Origin: Synechococcales cyanobacterium PMM_0083
GTDB lineage: Bacteria > Cyanobacteriota > Cyanobacteriia > Leptolyngbyales > Leptolyngbyaceae
Direction: 5' to 3'
NCBI GenBank assembly: GCA_949127665.1
Contig: CASBQE010000161.1
Coordinates: 1-36,453 of the forward strand
DNA: 36,453 nt
The notes beneath the pieces are model-generated. The model saw only the letters and a program-made list of their open reading frames with translations. It ran no database searches and had not been told where the DNA came from. The position numbers were made by a program, and so were the translations under genes. Shown here piece by piece: positions 9,533 to 16,778 of the stretch (the stretch's first letter is position 1; each line of letters opens with the position of its first letter).

Positions 9533-10291
9533 CTACAGCCCTGCAAACCACTCGTAGCCAAAATCTTCCCAATAGCCCAGTTTCGATGGCAGTTGACTCA
9601 GCAGCGTCACCCGTGTCACCCACTTAGATTGTTTATAGCCCAGCTTGATCGGGGCTGCTAGTCTCAGCGGTGCGCCGTTTTCAATGGGCAATGGCTGACC
9701 ATTTTTTTGATACGCCAACATCGTTTGGGGATGCAGTGTGGAGGCAAGATCCCAGCTTTCGTAGTAGCCATCGGCAGACTCAAAGTAGGCATAGCGAACT
9801 GTGGATTTAGGCTGAGCGCGCCGAATGAGTTCACCCAAACTCACCCCGCCCCACTGGACGATCGCCGCCCAGCCTTCTACACACACATGCCGAATCACCA
9901 TTGAGGTCAGGGGCATTGACTGGATTTCTGCCAGACTTAGGCTCAAGGGTTGGGCGACATCGCCATCCACTATTAAGCGAAAAGTGGTGCGATCGAGGTT
10001 CGGTGTCGTATCAAACGAATTAATCAGCAGAGCTTCCGGCTCAATTGCGCTGACTGGAAACTCTGGCACCAACGCTTGCGGGTTGAGCAGCAACTCTTCC
10101 ACCCGTTGGTTGAGCGGATCAATCGTGGCTCCCACCTGCTCAGCAATGGAGGTGGAAGCACAACTGCCCAGCAGCAACCCCATGCCTGATAATCCAGAAA
10201 GCTGTAACAATCTCCGACGGGTTAGCACTGGGCGAGGGGTTTGAATAATTGGCATAGCAGTAGCCCTAGAGAATGAAAGATTAACGGACAA
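9533..10291 (-). CDS. Sulfite-oxidase-fold (YedY/MsrP-like) molybdopterin oxidoreductase, Tat lipoprotein
   Basis: TRRRLLQLSGLSGMGLLLGSC (twin-arginine plus lipobox); Moco-cysteine motif VIRHVCVEGW; GAPLRLAAPIKLGYKQSKWVTRV typical of the family. Confidence 0.8.
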   Translation of the reverse strand: MSVNLSFSRATAMPIIQTPRPVLTRRRLLQLSGLSGMGLLLGSCASTSIAEQVGATIDPLNQRVEELLLNPQALVPEFPVSAIEPEALLINSFDTTPNLDRTTFRLIVDGDVAQPLSLSLAEIQSMPLTSMVIRHVCVEGWAAIVQWGGVSLGELIRRAQPKSTVRYAYFESADGYYESWDLASTLHPQTMLAYQKNGQPLPIENGAPLRLAAPIKLGYKQSKWVTRVTLLSQLPSKLGYWEDFGYEWFAGL

Positions 10292-10892
10292 AGATCGAGC
10301 GGATCAGCCGCATACTGCCAACCCGAAACGCCAGTAGAGAATGGATCAGCGTAAACCCAAGCACAATCGGCACTGTGATAAAATGAACGGTGCGGAGCGT
10401 TTGCCAACTGCCAAACAGACTTGCCAACCAGGGAAGTTGAGCGGGTTTATACATGGCTAGCCCACTGGCGATCGCCAGCAGCAGGATTGGAATAATCGCC
10501 GTATATACGACCCGATGCCATGCATAGGTTTTACGCTTGGCATTTTGCGACACTTGCAGCGCCTTCAAATCACTGCTAGACACGTAGCGCTGCTGCCAGC
10601 GACGAGAGATGAGAATGAATAGCCCATACGCCAGCAGGTTAAGCGAATACACCCACATAAAGGTGAAGTGCCAATCTCGCCCCCCTGCCAACCAGCCGCC
10701 TAAGAGCAACCCTTTGGGAAAATGCCATCCCTCCCGTCCGCCAAATACTGGATTGGCATTGTAAATTTGCAAGCCACTGCTCATCATCAGCAACAGACTA
10801 ATAATATTGACCCAGTGAAAGGCTTTCGCAAAGATTGCCTGTTTGGGGACGACCGCTTTTTTCGGTAATTTGGCAGGCTGGGAAATTGTCAT
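10281..10892 (-). CDS. Cytochrome b561-like membrane protein (putative redox partner of the molybdoenzyme)
   Basis: Multi-TM protein with His residues in TM segments (AKAFHWVNIISLLLMMSSGLQIYN, HFTFMWVYSLNLLAYGLF, HRVVYTAIIPILLLAIASGLAMY, RTVHFITVPIVLGFTLIHSLLAF); overlaps the downstream molybdoenzyme gene by 11 bp. Confidence 0.75.
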   Translation of the reverse strand: MTISQPAKLPKKAVVPKQAIFAKAFHWVNIISLLLMMSSGLQIYNANPVFGGREGWHFPKGLLLGGWLAGGRDWHFTFMWVYSLNLLAYGLFILISRRWQQRYVSSSDLKALQVSQNAKRKTYAWHRVVYTAIIPILLLAIASGLAMYKPAQLPWLASLFGSWQTLRTVHFITVPIVLGFTLIHSLLAFRVGSMRLIRSIFVR

Positions 10893-10901
10893 GAATAATC
10901 T

Positions 10902-11423
10902 CTACTTGCCTAAGCTGGCGTAGCCGAATGTTGCATTAAATTTGCGGCACCAAATCGCCACGCTAGAGAAATTCTCTGGCTTCACCGATTGAGGCAGCGC
11001 ATACCGTTGAGCGCCGGAAACCTTTTGCAGTTTTGCCACCGCCACATAATCTTTTTCTTTAATGCCAGTGATGGGTGGCTGACCAGTACGATACAAAATC
11101 ACGTATAGATCGGGACCTGCATCAGTCTTAAAGGTTTGGTCGAATGCCAGATAAGATTTGCCGCCTTCGTTGACCAGCATGACAGATCCCTGAGTGGGAT
11201 GTTCAGCTTTAACAAATTTGCCCGATCGCATTGCCATCGTTCCTGGCTTCATCATGCTGCCGCTAGGGTTTTTCATACTGCCTTCCGGCTTCATCATGCT
11301 GCCCTCTGGCTTCATAGCGGGAGCATTTTGAGAGCTAACAGATTGATACTCTGCAACTGTGACAACCGTAGTGATTGCAATCAGAGAAATCAGGCTAAAA
11401 AAGCGTTGCAATTTCATAATCAA
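10902..11423 (-). CDS. DM13 domain protein with Met-rich N-terminal linker
   Basis: Signal sequence; linker MKPEGSMMKPEGSMKNPSGSMMKPGTMAM; DM13-like core KFVKAEHPTQGSVMLVNEGGKSYLAFDQTFKTDAGPDLYVILYR...VAIWCRKFNATFGYASL. Confidence 0.75.
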   Translation of the reverse strand: MIMKLQRFFSLISLIAITTVVTVAEYQSVSSQNAPAMKPEGSMMKPEGSMKNPSGSMMKPGTMAMRSGKFVKAEHPTQGSVMLVNEGGKSYLAFDQTFKTDAGPDLYVILYRTGQPPITGIKEKDYVAVAKLQKVSGAQRYALPQSVKPENFSSVAIWCRKFNATFGYASLGK

Positions 11424-11462
11424 ACTCCTTAAATAATTGATTTACTTGAATATCTGAACAAT

Positions 11463-12167
11463 TTACAAACGTGCGGCGGGAAATAGCGGTGCCAGCCAAA
11501 GCTGCACTTGCACATCCCAGCCCAACAAAATTGCGATCGCAGTTGCGGCGATCAATCCGCCACCAATCCGCTGGAGTGCCGCGCTGTAGGGACGTAATTT
11601 TAGGACTGAGCGCCCAACATATCGCCCAGAGTAAGCGATCGCCAGCAGTGGCAAACTCGCCCCCACGCCAAATGCCAGCAGCAGCCCAAAAACCTGTGTA
11701 ACCTCTTGCTGCACCGCTGCCAACACAACAATGCTGCCCAAAACGGGACCCGCACAGGGAGTCCACAGCAGCCCCAATTGAGTGCCCAGCAGAAACTCGC
11801 CCCATAGTCCAACCCGTTTAGGTTCTTTCAAACCGTCGAGCCGCAGATAGCTAAATAAGCGATAGCTCCAAGCTGGAAATAGCGCTAATAGACCTAGAAA
11901 CAGCAGCAGCACGATCGCAAAGGTTCTTAAGCCACTCGCGAATCCGGCAATCCATTGACTGGTAAATGCCAACAAGCTGCCTGCTGCGGCAAACCCACCG
12001 ACCAACCCCGCAACTAACGCCACCGCCCCATAGCGATGAGACTGAAGCGATCGCCCGACCAAAATCGGCAAAATTGGCAAGACACAAGGAGACAATACGG
12101 TTAGTATTCCAGCCAAAAACGCTAGCCCAACGGAAAGTGAGGAAGTAGACATAAGCAGAAAGCTCAA
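11463..12167 (-). CDS. CcdA/DsbD-type transmembrane thiol-disulfide protein
   Basis: AFLAGILTVLSPCVLPILPILVG and LGLLWTPCAGPVLGSIVVLAAV: paired cysteine motifs of the CcdA family. Confidence 0.88.
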   Translation of the reverse strand: MSFLLMSTSSLSVGLAFLAGILTVLSPCVLPILPILVGRSLQSHRYGAVALVAGLVGGFAAAGSLLAFTSQWIAGFASGLRTFAIVLLLFLGLLALFPAWSYRLFSYLRLDGLKEPKRVGLWGEFLLGTQLGLLWTPCAGPVLGSIVVLAAVQQEVTQVFGLLLAFGVGASLPLLAIAYSGRYVGRSVLKLRPYSAALQRIGGGLIAATAIAILLGWDVQVQLWLAPLFPAARL

Positions 12168-12209
12168 GAGTTTTCAGGTGGCGGGTTTCAAGGATCAGAA
12201 ACCTGATTT

Positions 12210-12809
12210 CTATGTCAACAACTTCCGAATCATTTTGTCTGTTTCGTCGTAGGCACCTTCGCCAATATGGTCATAGCGAATAATTCCTTGGCGATCGGCT
12301 AAAAATAAGTGGGGCCAATACTCATTTTTATAGGCACTCCAGGTTTTGAACTGGTTGTCCATCGGCACGGCGTAGGTAATGCCATGCTTCTGTAATGCTT
12401 GCTTGACGTTGTTTACATCACGCTCAAAGGCAAATTCAGGCGTGTGAATGCCAACCACTTTTAGCCCTTTGGCAGCATATTGCTGATGCCAGCGAACTAC
12501 AGACGGGAGGGTGCGCTGACAGTTAATGCAAGCAAAAGTCCAAAACTGGATCAGCGCTACATTTCCTTTGAGGGAATCAACGGTTAGCGGCGGGGAATTC
12601 AGCCATTGAGAAATGCCCTGAAATTCTGGTAGGCGATTGGTAGAAGTGGCGGCAAGATTGGTCGTGCGATCGCTGACTGTTGCAGACGCTTGAGCGTCAG
12701 GCACAGACGATTCCTCATGAAGGCGACTAGCTAGGGTTACGCCACCAGCCCCGATGAGTCCTAAGCCAAGATAGGTCAACATTCGACGACGCTGTAAAAG
12801 AGAACTCAT
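12210..12809 (-). CDS. DipZ/TlpA-like redoxin (thioredoxin fold), Tat- or Sec-exported
   Basis: RRRMLTYLGLGLIGAGG signal; IQFWTFACINCQRTLPSVVRWHQQYAAKGLKVVGIHTPEFAFERDVNNVKQAL..YAVPMDNQFKTWSAYKNEYWPHLFLADRQGIIRYDHIGEGAYDETD, strongly DipZ-redoxin-like with CINC active site. Confidence 0.88.
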   Translation of the reverse strand: MSSLLQRRRMLTYLGLGLIGAGGVTLASRLHEESSVPDAQASATVSDRTTNLAATSTNRLPEFQGISQWLNSPPLTVDSLKGNVALIQFWTFACINCQRTLPSVVRWHQQYAAKGLKVVGIHTPEFAFERDVNNVKQALQKHGITYAVPMDNQFKTWSAYKNEYWPHLFLADRQGIIRYDHIGEGAYDETDKMIRKLLT

Positions 12810-12843
12810 AGAAATACCTGCAAGAAGGTTTGCATTAACTGGA

Positions 12844-13218
12844 CTACTGCTTCATGGCATCGCCTTCCTTTTTCATTGCGTCACCCTTCATCGCGCCGCC
12901 TTCTTTTTTCATGGCATCGCCTTTCATCGCACTACCTTCCTTCTTCATCGCATCGCCTTTCATCGCGTCACCTTTCATTGCGCTACCTTCTTTTTTCATT
13001 GCGTCGCCCTTCATCGCATCACCCGTGGTGCTTGCCGCAGGTGAAGCAGAAGTGCCGGGAGTTGCTTGATTGGCACCGCCAGAGCAAGAAGCCAAACCAG
13101 CGGTAATCACTAAACTTGCTGCCAAACCCAAAACTTTTAAGTTCATCATTTTTCTCAAGCCTTTAGATGTATGTGTATTTGTGGGGCAAGAATCGTTTTT
13201 GTTCTTTCCTAGTGACAT
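12844..13218 (-). CDS. Met/Lys-rich pentapeptide-type repeat lipoprotein (MrpX-like)
   Basis: LVITAGLASCSGG lipobox; C-terminal repeat DAMKGDAMKKEGSAMKGDAMKGDAMKKEGSAMKGDAMKKEGGAMKGDAMKKEGDAMKQ. Likely start MMNLKVLG (about 13149); the supplied ORF extends to 13218. Confidence 0.75.
   Translation of the reverse strand: MSLGKNKNDSCPTNTHTSKGLRKMMNLKVLGLAASLVITAGLASCSGGANQATPGTSASPAASTTGDAMKGDAMKKEGSAMKGDAMKGDAMKKEGSAMKGDAMKKEGGAMKGDAMKKEGDAMKQ
12850..13035. repeat. Imperfect tandem repeat DNA encoding AMKGD/AMKKEG units
   Basis: Repeated ttcatcgc(a/g)(t/c)c(a/g)cc... and ttctttttcat blocks across the 3' half of the lipoprotein gene. Confidence 0.8.
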
Positions 13219-13270
13219 ACGAATGGGTTAAGCGATCGGATTAAAGTTTTTTGCCAGGTTGCAAACGACC

Positions 13271-13304
13271 CGACTGATGTTCTTAATGGGTTCACATCCA
13301 GTCG
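13271..13304. promoter_or_regulatory. Inverted repeat in the divergent sigma/lipoprotein intergenic region
   Basis: cgactgatgt (13271-13280) and acatccagtcg (13294-13304), 10-bp complementary arms with a single bulge, 13-nt spacer. Confidence 0.4.
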
Positions 13305-13449
13305 CATCCAATTCTTGCTATCACACGTAATTTAGATAGGAAGTGATGTGTAGATTTGAAATTGTGGGTGTTTTCATGAACTAAAGTGAAATTCTTGAGC
13401 AAATAGCGTTTAGCCTAAATTGGGCATTGATTGGTTTCTTCTTTTTAGG

Positions 13450-13560
13450 CAGGACTTAGGCAAATCAACCGAATTTGCCCTCCAACCTCCAATTCTGGGG
13501 GATCTAGAGATCAAAGTCCCCCAGAATTGTGGGATCTAGGGGGCGAGTGCATAAGTCCTG
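13450..13560. mobile_element. MITE-like repeat (about 111 bp) with TIR CAGGACTTA(G/T)GCA and internal hairpin
   Basis: caggacttaggca (13450-13462) versus tgcataagtcctg (13548-13560), 12/13 complementary; internal perfect 11-bp hairpin aattctggggg (13491-13501) / cccccagaatt (13518-13528). Confidence 0.65.
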
Positions 13561-13619
13561 TATCTAAAACTGCTGCTCAATCAGGGTTGATGTAGAACTT
13601 GTCTCAAAAACGTGAATCT

Positions 13620-14198
13620 ATGAATTTCGAGCCTTCTGATTCGCCCCCAATTCCCACTGATGCGGAGTTGTTTCAGGCGATGCAAGCTAAACAGCACTCT
13701 GCTCTGGCGGCGCTTTACGATCGCTACGCTAGCCTAGTGTATAGATTGGCGTTGAGAGTTTTGCTGAATCCGCAGGAAGCCGAAGATTTGACTCAAGAAA
13801 TTTTTTTGAAACTTTGGCGCAGCAGCACCTATGACGTAAACCGAGGTTCTTTAAGCAGTTTTTTGACCACCTTGACGCGATCGCGGGCAATTGATCGACT
13901 CCGTTCACGCAGCAGCAATCTCAAGTCTCTTCAGCGCTGGGGCAACACCATGACCACTCAACCGCCGCCGACCACACCGTTTGAAGCCGCATCCATCCAT
14001 CAACGTTCGGAGCATGTACGCGATGCCTTGGCTGACCTGCCCGAAAAGTATCGACAAATCCTGGAGCTGGCGTATTACGAAGGGCTGAGCCAGTCAGAAA
14101 TTGCTGCCCGGTTAGAGATTCCCTTGGGAACGGTGAAATCCTGGTCGCGCCAAGGATTGCTCACCCTCAGAAAAACCTTACAGACCTGGATTGAATAA
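13620..14198 (+). CDS. ECF-type RNA polymerase sigma factor (SigK-like)
   Basis: LYDRYASLVYRLALRVLLNPQEAEDLTQEIFLKLWRSSTYD (region 2) and LADLPEKYRQILELAYYEGLSQSEIAARLEIPLGTVKSWSRQGLLTLRKTL (region 4). ORF opens at TTG 13599; ATG 13620 is the likelier start. Confidence 0.9.
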   Translation: MNFEPSDSPPIPTDAELFQAMQAKQHSALAALYDRYASLVYRLALRVLLNPQEAEDLTQEIFLKLWRSSTYDVNRGSLSSFLTTLTRSRAIDRLRSRSSNLKSLQRWGNTMTTQPPPTTPFEAASIHQRSEHVRDALADLPEKYRQILELAYYEGLSQSEIAARLEIPLGTVKSWSRQGLLTLRKTLQTWIE

Positions 14199-14961
14199 TC
14201 GCGTTATGGCTGAACCCATTTATCCTGAATCGTCCTATTCTGAACATTCGCACGAGCTAATGGCTGGTTACGTATTGGGCAATCTTACGTCTGAGGAAGC
14301 TGAAGAGTTGCAGCAACTCTTGGCTGCCCATCCCGAACTAGGCGAGGAAATGCACAGCCTGCAAGATGTGCTGGCAGCGATGCCCTACGCCCTACCGGAA
14401 GTGCAGCCTGCCGCAGCGGTGCGATCGCGCATTCTCACCGCTGCTCAAAATCAAGCAGTGCCAATTCGTCGGCGCGATCGCCGCCAGTCAATGATTCTAT
14501 GGGGCGGTAGCATTGCCGCCGTTCTCGCACTGGCGATGGGATTAGACAATTTGAATTTGCGGCAACAGCTTGCCACGACTCAAGCCAAGATTTCCTCCCA
14601 AAAAGACCTGATTGCCATGCTGCAAGCACCCCAAACTAAGTTGGTGAATTTAAAAGGCATGGATCAACTGGCGAAAGCGACGGGAAATGTAGTGATTACG
14701 CCGGGAGAAGCAGGGGCGATCGTCGTGCTGCAAGATCTGCCAACCCTACCACCCGGACAAACCTATAACCTCTGGGCGGTTGCCAACGGTCAAAAGGTTT
14801 CAGCGGGAAATTTCACCGCAAATCCCCAAGGCAGAGTATTTGTGAAGGTGCCTCTAACCTCAGCAACCAGCGATCGCGTCACCAATCTCGTTGTCACGAT
14901 CGAAGCTTCGCCTACACCAGTTTCGCCTCAAGGTCCGATGGTGATGACTAGCAGCCTGTAA
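14191..14961 (+). CDS. Anti-sigma factor (RskA/anti-sigma-K family)
   Basis: Overlaps the sigma gene by 8 bp; HELMAGYVLGNLTSEEAEELQQLLAAHPEL zinc-finger-like N-terminus, single TM, C-terminal domain with VVLQDLPTLPPGQTYNLWAV..G.KVSAGNFT...VTIEASPTPVSPQGPMVMTSSL typical of RskA. Confidence 0.9.
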   Translation: MNNRVMAEPIYPESSYSEHSHELMAGYVLGNLTSEEAEELQQLLAAHPELGEEMHSLQDVLAAMPYALPEVQPAAAVRSRILTAAQNQAVPIRRRDRRQSMILWGGSIAAVLALAMGLDNLNLRQQLATTQAKISSQKDLIAMLQAPQTKLVNLKGMDQLAKATGNVVITPGEAGAIVVLQDLPTLPPGQTYNLWAVANGQKVSAGNFTANPQGRVFVKVPLTSATSDRVTNLVVTIEASPTPVSPQGPMVMTSSL

Positions 14962-14989
14962 AATGCGGTTTCTGCAACTAAGGAATGAA

Positions 14990-15345
14990 ACTTAAACAAG
15001 TTCGAGATATGGTAGTCAAATTTGCTGGAGAAAGCGCTTCCCAAAGATCTTTGTGAATCCAGGCGACATCGGGCGATCGATTCGCACCATTCGGCAGCTT
15101 AAAGATCGTCGAAGAATTGAAGATATAGCCTTGTCGAGTTTGCCGATTCCAAATTTCTACATCGGTGATTCAAGCCGCTTCTTGGTTGCCACTATCGTCG
15201 CCTACGGGTGCTATCACAATTAAGTCGCCAGTTAGCGATCGCTCAAACTGCCAGTCCTGATTGCGCTGGCACAGTTCATAGAACTGATCATCCGAAAAGT
15301 GAACCTCATCCAGATTGAGCGTCAGAACATTCGTTGTTTCTACAA
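14990..15345 (-). pseudogene. Uma2-family (DUF820-like) endonuclease relic
   Basis: Minus-strand reading VETTNVLTLNLDEVHFSDDQFYELCQRNQDWQFERSLTGDLIVIAPVGDDSGNQEAA*ITDVEIWNRQTRQGYIFNSSTIFKLPNGANRSPDVAWIHKDLWEALSP: one in-frame stop, C-terminus lost. Confidence 0.8.
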
Positions 15346-15416
15346 CTTTTCCAGAATGATGCTGGGATGGCGTTACTACAGCAAACCGAACGGGCGATTT
15401 GGATCAAGGGCGATCG

Positions 15417-16133
15417 CTATTCCGTGACTAATTCTCCTAAACGCCTGAGAATACTCAGCACGGTGTAGAGTTCATTGCCTTGACGATTAAGCGAAAATTC
15501 ATCTGACAGTATGTATTGAGGAACGTTCCTTTTGAGTAATTTAATGAACGCAAAGTGACTCCCATTGGTGACAAATCCAAAAATTGGCTTGTCGATGGTT
15601 GGGCTACTCATCATATAAAACAAAGCTTGAGGCATTGCTTTGAGCAGGCTAAAGTCTTTGTTTTTTGACTCAATCAGTGTGACCCAAAGTTGCTGCCGAA
15701 CGATCAATACATCAACTCTGCCGTTAATCACTTCACCCTCATCCTCAGCAAAAATCTTGACCTCTACTTCTGCTCGTGGATAAAAAGGATAGTGGAAAAA
15801 TCTAGCGAAAAATAACAGCGGTGAAAGAACCGCCATTTTAATAACTTCTTCATGAAGTGGATACTTCTCTAGCGACAGGAAGTCGGCTTTGACCTGATCC
15901 AACCATTGCTTTTCAGCCTCGGTCACAGAGGGTAAATTTTCTTGCCACTCCAAGAAAAGTGCTGGATCGAAAACTCGCTGGAGTTTAAATTTCTCTTCCA
16001 CCTCAAACAAACTGAGGCTGCTAGCCTGGATAGCTTGTACCATGAGTTTTGCATAACGCTGCCGGGATGGTGTTACTCTAGCAAACTGAACGATCGATCT
16101 TACGAAAGGTGCGATCGCTCTTTTACAACGCAT
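15417..16133 (-). CDS. Putative PD-(D/E)XK-fold restriction-endonuclease-like protein
   Basis: GRVDVLIVRQQLWVTLIESKNKDFSLLKAMPQALFYM: D...ExK nuclease-like motif. Natural start likely MVQAIQASSLSLFEVEEKF (about 16043). Confidence 0.55.
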   Translation of the reverse strand: MRCKRAIAPFVRSIVQFARVTPSRQRYAKLMVQAIQASSLSLFEVEEKFKLQRVFDPALFLEWQENLPSVTEAEKQWLDQVKADFLSLEKYPLHEEVIKMAVLSPLLFFARFFHYPFYPRAEVEVKIFAEDEGEVINGRVDVLIVRQQLWVTLIESKNKDFSLLKAMPQALFYMMSSPTIDKPIFGFVTNGSHFAFIKLLKRNVPQYILSDEFSLNRQGNELYTVLSILRRLGELVTE

Positions 16134-16149
16134 CTGCCCTTTAGTCTAA

Positions 16150-16274
16150 ACTTCAGTCATTCTGCTGGAGCCTATTTTCGCCGGCCTATTAGGCTATCTC
16201 TTGTTTACGCAAATACCCGGAGTCTCATGTTACTTAGAACACTTGTATTATTGGCAGGAGTCGCAATCGGGTGA
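16150..16274 (+). pseudogene. C-terminal relic of an EamA/DMT-type permease (frameshifted)
   Basis: Frame 1 reads VILLEPIFAGLLGYLLFTQIPG; frame 2 continues SLMLLRTLVLLAGVAIG*. Together they match the EamA C-terminal pattern LEPIFAxLLGYLLFxxxP..LLxxxLxLAGVAIG. Confidence 0.6.
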
Positions 16275-16327
16275 GTGATTAACGGCAATCTTTCGTATTT
16301 GTCAGCCCGAAGTTTAGTTTAGGTTGT

Positions 16328-16474
16328 GATAATGATCACAGAGGTAAATGATCGCGATCGCTTGCCCCGTCTATTTCCAAAGACATACTTATGAAGACTC
16401 AACTTTTAAAGCCGAGTCATCAACAGGGAACACACGACTAGCCGGCAGATTTCTTACGAAACTGTCGGTTTTTT
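16328..16474 (+). ncRNA. Candidate orphan small RNA (transcript about 16340-16474)
   Basis: Extended -10 tgtGATAAT at 16326-16333; 5' hairpin gactc(16396-16400)/gagtc(16414-16418); unpaired atcaacagggaacacacgacta; 3' hairpin ccggcag/ctgtcgg followed by tttttt. Confidence 0.4.
16442..16474 (+). terminator. Rho-independent terminator
   Basis: ccggcag (16442-16448) atttcttacgaaa ctgtcgg (16462-16468) tttttt. Confidence 0.75.
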
Positions 16475-16778
16475 GTTGGAATTTTGTAGATCTCTTGCAT
16501 AAATATAAACGTAGCCCACCTTACAGAAGCAAGCTATATCCCCCAACCCTTCGTCTGCAATATTTGGGTAAGGGCAAAGATTCGCGCAAGAGGTCTAGTG
16601 ACGCAACGCCCTCTCCTGTGGACAAGGGCAACAAAACCGCTAAAAGCTCCTCTCGAACAGGAGAGGGATTTGGAGTGAAGTTGATTATTCTGAATCCAAT
16701 TCTTCAGAAACGATTTGGTTTAGAGGAGAATGGTGAACCGTGATCGAATCGAACTGAACCTTTGCTAGATTAAGCGTT

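Noticed and set aside
11395-11805. 136-aa and 70-aa minus ORFs overlapping ccdA
   Set aside because: Out-of-frame with the well-supported CcdA ORF; Trp/Cys/Gly-rich composition typical of a shadow frame.
12854-13106. Plus-strand ORFs (71 and 76 aa) of SPSFFIASPFIA-type repeats
   Set aside because: Antisense of the Met-rich repeat; its periodicity follows from the lipoprotein repeat DNA.
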